Shown piece after piece: positions 45,381-52,582 of a stretch of DNA of 52,582 nt. The number at the start of each line of letters is the position of its first letter. Position 1 is the stretch's first letter. The stretch comes from Pseudomonadota bacterium. GTDB taxonomy: Bacteria; Pseudomonadota; Gammaproteobacteria; Burkholderiales; Burkholderiaceae_C. Both the position numbers and the translations under genes were made by a program. The notes beneath the pieces were generated by a model, which was given only the letters and a program-made list of their open reading frames with translations, was not told the origin of the DNA and searched no databases. The stretch is from positions 1 to 52,582 of the forward strand of contig CAUJIM010000008.1 of NCBI GenBank assembly GCA_963205335.1, given 5' to 3'.

Positions 45381-45703
45381 GACACGCCCACATGCGGGGT
45401 CAGCGGGCCGGCGGCCACGGGCTTGTGCGTGCCGGTGTGGTCCAGCGCAACGGGGATGTAGGTGGCGTCAAGCGCCAGGTCGTCGATGGCATAGACGCCG
45501 GTGCCGGGCGCGCTCCAGGTCTGCGCGACGCACACGCCGTCCTCGGCCCGGTACAGCCGCACCTTGTAGCCTAGCGTGGGCGCGGCGCCGTTGACCTTGA
45601 CGAGGTCTGACACCTGGCCGCGCGGACCGAGGCCGAAGCGCAGGTCGGATGCGGCGACGAGCGCGGCCCGCACGGTGGTGGCGATGCTGGAGCGGTGCGT
45701 CAT
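45377..45703 (-). CDS. Phage structural protein, unknown
   Basis: 108 aa. The stretch G-Y-K-V-R-L-Y-R-A-E-D-G followed by Y-A-I-D-D-L-A-L-D-A-T-Y-I-P-V-A-L resembles small immunoglobulin-like or carbohydrate-binding-like beta domains found near phage tails. Start overlaps the previous stop by 4 bases. Confidence 0.7.
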   Translation of the reverse strand: MTHRSSIATTVRAALVAASDLRFGLGPRGQVSDLVKVNGAAPTLGYKVRLYRAEDGVCVAQTWSAPGTGVYAIDDLALDATYIPVALDHTGTHKPVAAGPLTPHVGVS

Positions 45704-46866
45704 CGCCACGGTCCTTCTTGATCGATGAAGATACCACCGGCCTTGCCCATCGAGCCCACGGGCAGCCACGCGAGCCGCCGGCTGGACAGTGCATCCGGGC
45801 CCGGCACTGTGTCGCGCGCGACCAGGCCCCCATAGCTCGCCAGATTGTCGTGCAGCGCCCAGTACACACCAGGCAGCCGCCCGCGAGCCGCGTAGTTTGT
45901 CGTCGTTGTCGTAGTGTGCGCACGCGCCAGCCGCAGCTTGCCGTCGAGGGCGCTCGGGAAACTGCCGAAGCCCCTGTCGTTGACGACCGCTCCAGACGTC
46001 ACCGTTCCAGCCCCGTCGGCGACGATATACACATTGACTGCACCGCCAGAGCCCCCTGCGGCACGCTCGACATAGATGCCCGTGGCCCCGACGGTGAAAC
46101 CGATCGCGCCGTAGTCCATGCCCCAGTACGGGTCCGTCGAGCCCGTGATAAGCGTGGCCCACGCGTCGCCGCTGGCTGCGTCGGAAACCTGCTCGCCGAA
46201 AAACATCGGCAGCGCGGCCGTGTAGTTGTCGGCGCCACCGCCACTCGCGAAATACGGTGCCGGAGCGTACAGGAAAGCCATCGAGTCGCCGAAACAGTCG
46301 TAGCGCATGGGCGTTGAGCCCGCGCTGTCGGCCTTGTGCCAGTACAAGGCGTTGCCGAAGTTGCCGCTGCCCGTCTCCAGCGCGCTCATGGAGTTGTAGC
46401 CGTAAACGCGCATGTAGGTGGCGCTGGTGTCGTTGACGCGCAGGTAGCGGCGCGCGCCCCCGATGTCACGGCTGCGGTAGACGCGTTTGTTGGTGCCCGT
46501 GTAGATCGTCTCCCACCCGCAGGAGGCGTATTTGACAGTGATGGTGCCGCTGACGGGGCCGGTCTCGTCGGTGTTGAAGGTGATGGTGGTGGCGTCGGCG
46601 CTTTGGACGCGGTGCTCGCCGTTGAGGCCGGCGGGCGTGGCGCCGGCGACGAGGATGACGGCGCCGGCCTCGAAGTCGTTGCCCACGCCCACGGTGATGG
46701 TGCAGACGCCGGCGCTGATGCCAGCGCCGCTGGCGGTGACAAGGCCCCAGCCGTCGACGAGAAATGCATCGAGCAGGGCCACGCCGGTGCCGGCGGCACC
46801 CTTGAGCTGGGGCGCGCCGCGCATGGATTCGTGGATGCGCTTGACGGCGGTGGAGTTGGTGGGCAT
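45700..46866 (-). CDS. Phage tail/virion protein, unknown
   Basis: 388 aa. Gly- and aromatic-rich beta protein (G-W-E-T-I-Y-T-G-T-N-K-R-V-Y-R-S, Y-M-R-V-Y-G-Y-N-S-M). It ends 3 bases into the next start, and the upstream gene ends 15 bases before its own start. Consistent with a minor tail protein or fibre component. Confidence 0.72.
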   Translation of the reverse strand: MPTNSTAVKRIHESMRGAPQLKGAAGTGVALLDAFLVDGWGLVTASGAGISAGVCTITVGVGNDFEAGAVILVAGATPAGLNGEHRVQSADATTITFNTDETGPVSGTITVKYASCGWETIYTGTNKRVYRSRDIGGARRYLRVNDTSATYMRVYGYNSMSALETGSGNFGNALYWHKADSAGSTPMRYDCFGDSMAFLYAPAPYFASGGGADNYTAALPMFFGEQVSDAASGDAWATLITGSTDPYWGMDYGAIGFTVGATGIYVERAAGGSGGAVNVYIVADGAGTVTSGAVVNDRGFGSFPSALDGKLRLARAHTTTTTTNYAARGRLPGVYWALHDNLASYGGLVARDTVPGPDALSSRRLAWLPVGSMGKAGGIFIDQEGPWR

Positions 46867-46881
46867 CGCTACCTCTCTGTA

Positions 46882-49800
46882 TCAAAACGGGCTGGCGGGC
46901 GGGGTGTCGACGTCGCCGCGTTGCTCCAGCAGGAAGGAGTAGTCGCCGCCGGGGGCGCCGCCGGGCTGGATGCTGCGGATCACGTCGACGGGGAAGCTGG
47001 CGCCCACGGTATCGATGAAGACGGTGTTGCCGGCAACCCAGCCGTTGCCCCAGCCGGTGGCGCGCACGGTGAAGTAGGGCTCGCCGCTGGCGGGGTTGAT
47101 GGGGGCGAAGTCCAGGGTCTTGCTGCCGGTGGCGATTTGTCCGAGGTGCTGGCCTATGAGGTCGAATTGCGTGGCGTCGGATTTGAAGCGCAGCGCCCAG
47201 CGCTCGGTGATGGCGCCGATGTTGTTGATTTCGATGGGGTGGTCGATGGTGTTGTAGGAGGCGACGGCGGGGTCGCCGTCCAGGCCATCAACCCAGGCGG
47301 TGCCGCTCCAGGTTTTTTGCGCGTACAGACGTTTAACGCGCGAGAACAGGTCGCCCTGGCGCAGCGCGCTGCTGATCACGGCGCCTTCGGGCAGTTGAAT
47401 GCCGACGGGGGCGGTCAGGCGCACGGTGCCGTCGATGCGGACCTCGGCGATGCGGCGGTAGCTTTCCTGGCGCGCGACGACGGTGACGGAGCCCATGGAG
47501 GCGGTGTCAGTAAAGGTGACGGTGCCGGCGTCGAGGTCGCAGGTCCAGCCCTCCTCAATGGCTATGCCGCCGGCGTCGAGCACGCGCACGAGAGACAGGC
47601 GGGTGGTGCCGACGTCGTAGACCTGCGCGTCCACCGGGGTGAAGGCCGTGCCGGCGATGGTTTTACCGGCGACGAGCAGGTCGCCGGCACGGAAGACGGC
47701 GACGCGCCCGTCGGGCGGCAGCGCGGTGGGGTCGAGCCCGAGCAGGTCGCTGTCGATGGGCAGGTAGATGAAGCTGACGATGCTGTAGCGCAGCGTGGTC
47801 GGGTCCACGGGCCAGGGGCGCCATATTTTTTCGGCCTGCACGGCGCCGATGTCGCCGGCCTTGTACCACCATTCGGCCTTATCGTCGCTGCTGAGACTAC
47901 TGTCGGGCACGAAGTCGCCAAACTGCAACTCCACGCTGCCGGTGGAGAACTGCACCTTGCCCCACATGTGGTCGCCGGTGATGACGCCCGAGCTGTTGAC
48001 GTTGGCAGTGAGGACGTCGCCCTGCACGTCGACCACAGAAAGGGTGAAGCCGCCGCCGCCTGCGCGCAGTGGCGCGCTGCTGGTATTGAAAAACAGGCTG
48101 GCGGTGGTCCACTGCGCGCGCATGGTCCACAGGCTCTGCAGCGTGAAATCGGCCGGGCCGCTGCCGTCGATCTCGTAGTCTGTCATGATCACGTGGCCGG
48201 TGGCGTAGTTGATGCTGCCGCTCTCCACGCCCGGCGCCATGGCGGTGCGATCGCGGTAGACCTTGCCGTCGGCGTCTTGATAGGTGTGGCCCATCCACAA
48301 GAACTGCACGCTGCCGGGCACGATGGAGTGCGCGGTGTAGGGGCACAGGTCGATGGAGACACCGGGCGGCGTGAAGGTCTCGTCGACGGTGGCGGAGGTG
48401 CTGGAGCTGGTGGCGTAGGTTACGACCACGTCCCCAGCGATGCTTTCCCAGACGCGCGCGGTGGCGTAACTGCCGGCACCCGGCACCAGGCTGAAGCCGC
48501 CTTCCCAGCCGGCGCCCGGATCGGTCAATGCCAGGCTGAACTGGGCGGCGTCCTGGTAGTCGCTCTTGTAGGCCTCCACGGTCTTGGCGGTGTTGACCGC
48601 CTGGATAGTGATCTGCTTGCCGGCGTAGTCGATGCCGCCGCCATCGGGCATGTTGCCGGCTCCGTCGTCGCGCACGCTGCGTGCAACCTTGTAGTTGGCG
48701 TCGGTGACGCTGTCGTAGCGCACGGTCGATGCGCCGCCACCGCCGCCACCGCCACTACCGGCCGAGACGACCAAAGAGGACCAGACCGCAGGCGAGACGC
48801 CGGGCTGGTAGACCAGCGCGTAGACGCTGCCGTCGCGCTTGGATGTATTGACCGCATTGACGCGCGCGCCGCCGCTGGCGCTGTAGAGCTGGTTGACCTG
48901 CCAGCTCACGCTCACGGTGCCGGCTATTGGTACATCGGAGAGCGCGAGGGTGAGCGAGCCGTCGCTGGCGGCGGCGGGGAAAGTGAAGGTGTCGCTGACC
49001 AGGTCGCCGAGCGAGCACTGCACGCCGAAGGTGCTGCCCGCGTCCGGCATGTGGGAGGGGCGCAGCAGCAGACGCCGGCTCACGTAGTCGACGATGCCGG
49101 CGCCGTCGCCGGTGAGGCCGCCGGCGCCGTCGTCGGTGACGGTCTTTATGACGCCGCCGCTGGGGTATGTGACCTGCAGCGTGCCAGGCTTGATGCGCTG
49201 GTCGGTGTAGCCGACGGCGCCGCCGGCACCCAGCTCCCAGGCGTACTCGGGCGGGCGGATGGAGGCGCCCATGCCAGAGCGATCGTCGAAGACGGTGGAG
49301 GTGCCCCAGCTGATGGCGACGATGGTGCCGATGTCGGGCAGCGCGCTCAGGGTGACGGGAACGGTGCCCGTGAGGTAGTTGATCATGCCGGCGCCGGAGC
49401 CGGTGAGGTGGCCTTCGCCGTCGTCGGTGATGACGTAGCGCTGGCCCATGGCCCAATACTGCACCACGATGGTGCCCGGCGCGGGCAGTGGCAGCAGCTG
49501 GAAGACGTAGGAGAAGCCGACGTTCTCCACGCCGATCTTGACGCGCTGGGTGTGCGGCGTGACGCCCACCTCGACGCGGCGCGGGGCGTCGGCGAGCACG
49601 ACCATGCGCTGTGCGGCCGGGCGCTGGTCGACGCTGATGGCCTCCGTGCGCGAGTTGGGCACGAGGCGGGAGTAGACGGTGTCCAGGCGCAGCTCGCTTT
49701 CGGCCACGTCCGCCGGGGCCGTCAGGCGCGCGGCGCCGAAGAACATGCCGGCGTCGGAATAGACGGTCTCGCGGATCACGGTCTTGCCGTCGGCGCGCGC

Positions 49801-50442
49801 GAACTCGCGCGCGGCGGGCGATCCGGGGAATGCGTAGCGCAGAGGTTCGAAGATTTCGGCAGTGACGATCTGCGCCTGGAAGTCCACCAGCGCGCCGTTG
49901 ACGGTGGCCGTGACAAGGCGCGTCTCTTTCTCGACTGACTTGATGCGCACTCGCTGGCGGCGCTCATCGGCTTCGCCCTCGCGCCACAGCAGCACGTAGA
50001 CCTTGCCCACGCCGGGCGGCTCCATGCCGGGCCGTTGGAAGATCTGCACGCTGCGCTGGTTCACGCCGTGGTTCTCGAGCAAATAGCCCGCGAACTCGAC
50101 GCTGGCGCTCATGCTGCCTTCGATCGCCTCGACGATCTGGTCGCGCGTGGCGAAGGGGTTCTTCGTGGACATGAGGGTGATGTCCACGTTAGCGTCGTCG
50201 GGCAGGTCGGCCAGGATCACATTACTGCCCAGCAGCGGTGCCGTGTCCATGTTGCGCAGGACGGTGTGCAGCTGGCGGATTTCGACGCGGCCGGTGGCGC
50301 GCGACTCTTCGGATACGTCCGGAAATACGGTGTTGCTCGCGCCATCGGGGATCAGCTGCGACGTGGGCGGCCCGCCGCCTTCGGGCACGTCGGCCATGAC
50401 GGTGGAGCGCGCGAAGCGGATGTCGGCTTGCTGCAGGGGCAT
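46882..50442 (-). CDS. Very large phage tail protein with repeated beta modules
   Basis: 1186 aa, the largest gene in the window. Modules carrying D-D-G-x-G...G-x-G-x-I-x-Y and following beta strands with P-D-x-G-T recur near residues 335, 435 and 590, with a shorter form (G-S-I-N-Y-A-T-G-H-V) near 735. The first 200 residues read differently and may anchor the protein. Likely a tail-tip, central fibre or receptor-contact protein. No enzymatic motif seen. Confidence 0.78.
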   Translation of the reverse strand: MPLQQADIRFARSTVMADVPEGGGPPTSQLIPDGASNTVFPDVSEESRATGRVEIRQLHTVLRNMDTAPLLGSNVILADLPDDANVDITLMSTKNPFATRDQIVEAIEGSMSASVEFAGYLLENHGVNQRSVQIFQRPGMEPPGVGKVYVLLWREGEADERRQRVRIKSVEKETRLVTATVNGALVDFQAQIVTAEIFEPLRYAFPGSPAAREFARADGKTVIRETVYSDAGMFFGAARLTAPADVAESELRLDTVYSRLVPNSRTEAISVDQRPAAQRMVVLADAPRRVEVGVTPHTQRVKIGVENVGFSYVFQLLPLPAPGTIVVQYWAMGQRYVITDDGEGHLTGSGAGMINYLTGTVPVTLSALPDIGTIVAISWGTSTVFDDRSGMGASIRPPEYAWELGAGGAVGYTDQRIKPGTLQVTYPSGGVIKTVTDDGAGGLTGDGAGIVDYVSRRLLLRPSHMPDAGSTFGVQCSLGDLVSDTFTFPAAASDGSLTLALSDVPIAGTVSVSWQVNQLYSASGGARVNAVNTSKRDGSVYALVYQPGVSPAVWSSLVVSAGSGGGGGGGASTVRYDSVTDANYKVARSVRDDGAGNMPDGGGIDYAGKQITIQAVNTAKTVEAYKSDYQDAAQFSLALTDPGAGWEGGFSLVPGAGSYATARVWESIAGDVVVTYATSSSTSATVDETFTPPGVSIDLCPYTAHSIVPGSVQFLWMGHTYQDADGKVYRDRTAMAPGVESGSINYATGHVIMTDYEIDGSGPADFTLQSLWTMRAQWTTASLFFNTSSAPLRAGGGGFTLSVVDVQGDVLTANVNSSGVITGDHMWGKVQFSTGSVELQFGDFVPDSSLSSDDKAEWWYKAGDIGAVQAEKIWRPWPVDPTTLRYSIVSFIYLPIDSDLLGLDPTALPPDGRVAVFRAGDLLVAGKTIAGTAFTPVDAQVYDVGTTRLSLVRVLDAGGIAIEEGWTCDLDAGTVTFTDTASMGSVTVVARQESYRRIAEVRIDGTVRLTAPVGIQLPEGAVISSALRQGDLFSRVKRLYAQKTWSGTAWVDGLDGDPAVASYNTIDHPIEINNIGAITERWALRFKSDATQFDLIGQHLGQIATGSKTLDFAPINPASGEPYFTVRATGWGNGWVAGNTVFIDTVGASFPVDVIRSIQPGGAPGGDYSFLLEQRGDVDTPPASPF

Positions 50443-50447
50443 GGCGG

Positions 50448-50864
50448 TCAGACCTCCAGGAACTTGAGCACCGGCAGGTGCAGGGTGTCGGCGTCGATCT
50501 CGGCATCGAGCAGCTGCCACAGCGGCGTGGCGTCGAATGCCGGGGGTTGCGTGTGGTCGAACATCACGGTGCGGTCAGCGGCGCGCAGGCGCAGCGTGAA
50601 CTGCGCACCGGCGATGGCCGCCCAGGCGGCGAGCTGCAGCACCTGCGCGCGCGCCGTCCAGGCGGCGCTCTCGCGGCCATCGAGCGTGATGGGCCGGCCA
50701 GCGCGCCGGGCGCGCACGTGCACCATCAGGTCGCCCAGGGTGCCGTAGTCGATCTGCATCTGCGGCGCGGCCCAGGCGTGCTCGTCAACCCACACCAGGC
50801 GCTCGCTGAGCGTGAGCGTGGTGCTTGCGCTGCCTTCGGGCGCGTAGGTGAGCGTGATGGCCAT
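50448..50864 (-). CDS. Phage tail protein, unknown
   Basis: 138 aa beginning M-A-I-T-L-T-Y-A-P-E-G-S, overlapping the tape-measure stop by 4 bases (ATGA) and stopping 5 bases before the next gene. Small beta-rich proteins directly after the tape measure are usually distal-tail or adaptor proteins; this one is not recognised further. Confidence 0.75.
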   Translation of the reverse strand: MAITLTYAPEGSASTTLTLSERLVWVDEHAWAAPQMQIDYGTLGDLMVHVRARRAGRPITLDGRESAAWTARAQVLQLAAWAAIAGAQFTLRLRAADRTVMFDHTQPPAFDATPLWQLLDAEIDADTLHLPVLKFLEV

Positions 50865-52222
50865 CAGGCGGCCCTGGCCTTGTCTTGCGCCAGGCGGCGC
50901 AGCAGCGCCTCGGCCTGGCGCTGGCTGTCCGCGTCGGCGAACGTGAGCGTGCTGCGCTGGCCGTCGATCGTGATGTTGCTGACGTAGGTGGCGCCAGAGC
51001 TCGCGGCAGCGGTGCTTGCGGTGCCGCCCTGGCTGCCCGTGAGGAAGGCCTGGCGCTGCGCGGCCTCGAACTTGCCCGAGCTGTCGTACTTGTAGTAGTC
51101 GGCCATCTTGCCCAGGGCGCCAGCCAGCGTGCTGTACTGCCCGCCCCAGCGCTTTTGCGCTTCGCTGGCGATGTAGGGCACGCTGCCGTCTGCTTGCACG
51201 AACTGCTTGGCCAGGTCCTCTGCCAGCTCGGCTGCAAGGCCCGATTGCGTGAGGTAGTCGATGATCGAGGCGCGCGTCCATTTGAACATCTGGATCGCGT
51301 TGCCCTTGGCGTCGCTCGACATGCCTTGCGCGTTGCGAAACTGGTAACCGCCAGTGCCGATTTCTTCCGTCCCTGGCGCGAGCTTCTCGCCACGTGTGCT
51401 CAGACGCCCTTCTTCCCACTTGTTGGCACCCTCGCCTGGGCGGCCGTACAGTTTTTGCATGCGGTCGGCGTAGTCTTGAGCGGCGTTGCTCGCATCGCGC
51501 ACGCTGTTCGCCACGTTGGCCGCCTTGCCCATGGCCTGGCCGATGGAAACCCATGACTGGCTCAGCTGCGCGGCGGCGGCGGTGGAGGCATCGGCCGCGC
51601 CTTTGAGTCTGCTCGTGGCGTCGGCCGCGCTGTCCGCCGTGCCCGCCGCCTTGGCAAAGGCGTCGCTGGTGGCGTTGATGCGCGCGCCGGCGGCGGCAAA
51701 ACTCTCCGACAGGTCTGCCGCCACGCTCTTGAGCGCCGCAGATTTCTGCGCCCAGGTGGTGCCGCGCTCGGTCAGGATGGCTAGCAGCTCGACCAGTTTG
51801 GACATGCCGAGCGCCTCCAAATGCCTCGACGTCGAGGAATTTGCGAACCGTTTGGCAATTTGCATGTAACGGCGCGACGCTTCAACGCCAATTCCCAGCC
51901 GCTCCAGCGCAGGCAGAAACTGCCCGTGAGGACAAGCCTCTTTGAGCAGCAGCAAGTAGCCGCCGAGCTCGAAGATGCCCGCGCCGATGCGGCGGATGGC
52001 GTCGCGTGCGCTGTTCTCCAGTACATCGGGGTCGGTGCTGCCTTGGTAGTTGAGCTGGCGTGCGAGTTGGCTGACGGCCTGATCGGCGGCGACGAGCGCG
52101 CGTTGCTCGCTGCCGATGGCGACAACCGCTGCGGGCAGGATGGTGGGTTGCTTGGCGGGGGCGGCGGATTTGAGGGCGGTTTTGGACATGGTGGGGCTGC
52201 TTTGGTGGTGGATCGAATTCAT
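50864..52222 (-). CDS. Chimeric ORF: DUF3102-like N-terminus fused to tape-measure C-terminus
   Basis: 452 aa. Residues 1 to about 147 match the style of DUF3102 phage/early proteins (F-E-L-G-G-Y-L-L-L-L-K-E, P-H-G-Q-F-L-P-A-L-E, S-R-R-Y-M-Q-I-A-K-R-F). From about 150 on, the sequence is an Ala/Ser/Asp-rich helical tape measure (S-A-A-L-K-S-V-A-A-D-L-S-E-S-F) ending in a globular tail-measure terminus. The switch is near 51770-51795. Start is the ATG overlapping the upstream stop (ATGA at 52219-52222); an internal ATG at 52189 is possible. Best explained by an in-frame deletion. Confidence 0.75.
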   Translation of the reverse strand: MNSIHHQSSPTMSKTALKSAAPAKQPTILPAAVVAIGSEQRALVAADQAVSQLARQLNYQGSTDPDVLENSARDAIRRIGAGIFELGGYLLLLKEACPHGQFLPALERLGIGVEASRRYMQIAKRFANSSTSRHLEALGMSKLVELLAILTERGTTWAQKSAALKSVAADLSESFAAAGARINATSDAFAKAAGTADSAADATSRLKGAADASTAAAAQLSQSWVSIGQAMGKAANVANSVRDASNAAQDYADRMQKLYGRPGEGANKWEEGRLSTRGEKLAPGTEEIGTGGYQFRNAQGMSSDAKGNAIQMFKWTRASIIDYLTQSGLAAELAEDLAKQFVQADGSVPYIASEAQKRWGGQYSTLAGALGKMADYYKYDSSGKFEAAQRQAFLTGSQGGTASTAAASSGATYVSNITIDGQRSTLTFADADSQRQAEALLRRLAQDKARAA

Positions 52223-52515
52223 TCGCCGGTGAGCGCGCGGCGGCGGTCTTCGTGGCGGCGCATCAACGCGTCAAAGTCGGCGGTGACGCGGAAGGCAAGA
52301 CGCGTGAACGCGGGCTGGGGGAAGAAGCGGCCGGTTTCTTCGTCCTTCCTTGCCCAGCCCTTGGCGGTGAGCTGGGCCATGGCGCGGGTGATGTTGGGCG
52401 CGCTGGTCTGTGCAACGGCTGCCAGCTCGGCGTTGCTGGCGCCGCGCGCGGCGTAGCCGCACAGGGCTTCGAGCACATCGAGCGTGCGCAGGGTGAGGTT
52501 GCGCTCGTCTGTCAT
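52219..52515 (-). CDS. IclR-type helix-turn-helix protein of the prophage
   Basis: 98 aa consisting of little more than a winged helix: L-D-V-L-E-A-L-C-G-Y-A-A-R-G-A-S-N, then A-P-N-I-T-R-A-M-A-Q-L-T-A-K-G-W. No effector domain. Such stand-alone IclR-like domains occur, as I recall, among early genes of Mu-like phages. Start and stop each overlap a neighbour by 4 bases. Confidence 0.78.
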   Translation of the reverse strand: MTDERNLTLRTLDVLEALCGYAARGASNAELAAVAQTSAPNITRAMAQLTAKGWARKDEETGRFFPQPAFTRLAFRVTADFDALMRRHEDRRRALTGE

Positions 52516-52582
52516 GCCGCGCCCCCACCAGCCAGGCGCGCTTGCAGCAGCTCGCGCTCGCAGCGCAGCTCGGCCAGGATCG
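52512..52582 (-). CDS. C-terminus of an unknown small prophage gene (partial)
   Basis: Reading from the window edge gives I-L-A-E-L-R-C-E-R-E-L-L-Q-A-R-L-A-G-G-G-A-A then TGA, which overlaps the next ATG. The Glu/Leu/Arg pattern suggests a coiled coil. The rest lies outside the window. Confidence 0.55.
   Translation of the reverse strand, partial: ILAELRCERELLQARLAGGGAA

Larger units (their letters stand above)
41597..52582 (-). mobile_element. Mu-like transposable prophage, right-end portion
   Basis: All genes run leftward. The right terminus starts with 5'-TG inside a host gene. The terminal genes are a Com-like zinc-finger protein and a DNA adenine methylase, and then a run of overlapping tail genes. 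At the right edge of the window an IclR-type helix-turn-helix protein and a DUF3102-like sequence, which I would expect among early genes, abut the end of a tape-measure gene. Head, protease, portal and lysis genes are not seen. The prophage continues past the window. Confidence 0.85.

Noticed and set aside
46336-49938. 1200-codon open frame on the plus strand
   Set aside because: Antisense to the large tail protein. Gly/Val/Asp-rich composition with no fold signals, while the minus-strand genes overlap neatly.

Overview
This window looks like chromosomal DNA of a GC-rich betaproteobacterium of the order Burkholderiales, most likely family Comamonadaceae (Acidovorax/Diaphorobacter/Alicycliphilus-like). 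The reasons are strongly GC-biased codons, the blocks TPR-lolB-ispE-tRNA-Gln-prs-rplY-pth and mutM-mutY-rapZ-recN-nadK-hrcA, and intergenic palindromes of a kind I associate with that family. The genus is an inference.

Layout. (1) 1-9315 is a mobile defence island. An IS21-family end has removed the 5' end of a UvrD-like helicase/nuclease gene. A complete ubiquitin-conjugation operon of the Bil anti-phage type follows: double ubiquitin-like protein, E2, JAMM protease, E1. A small membrane-protein gene is translationally coupled to its end. Then come a relic of an IS3-type transposase split by an IS1380-family element, and a P4-type tyrosine integrase. (2) 9741-16634 holds two paralogous lipoproteins (DUF6351-like, serine-hydrolase motif) flanking a PAS histidine kinase/NarL-type regulator pair. 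(3) 16749-38283 is mostly core genome: lipA; folA, nudB and folE of the folate pathway; an EEP-family protein and clsB; homogentisate dioxygenase with a divergent IclR regulator and a visible promoter/operator; amidase, pth, rplY, prs, tRNA-Gln(UUG), ispE, lolB, a TPR protein; mutM/mutY; rapZ, recN, nadK. (4) 38370-39796 holds hrcA and a tRNA-Ile(CAU) gene interrupted by a 267-nt group I intron. (5) 39906-41599 holds a LysR regulator and an MFS transporter gene cut off by a phage. (6) 41597-52582 is the right-end part of a Mu-like transposable prophage, transcribed right to left. It has a com-like/adenine-methylase pair at the terminus, then a tail gene cluster, then what look like early-region genes fused directly to the end of a tape-measure gene. 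That indicates a large internal deletion.

How the genes work together. The Bil genes form one overlapping operon that should attach the ubiquitin-like BilA to targets; published work on related systems shows conjugation to a phage tail component. The kinase/regulator pair probably controls the two hydrolase-like lipoproteins. LolB, IspE, Prs, L25 and Pth sit in two or three housekeeping transcription units separated by clear intrinsic terminators. The prophage keeps its right terminus, DNA-modification genes and distal tail genes but appears to have lost head and lysis genes, so it is probably defective.

The least routine items are the Bil operon with its possible fifth gene, the tRNA-Ile group I intron, the DUF3102/tape-measure chimera, a tail protein with an exact 14-residue WQD repeat, and the phage terminus supplying the stop codon of the broken MFS gene.
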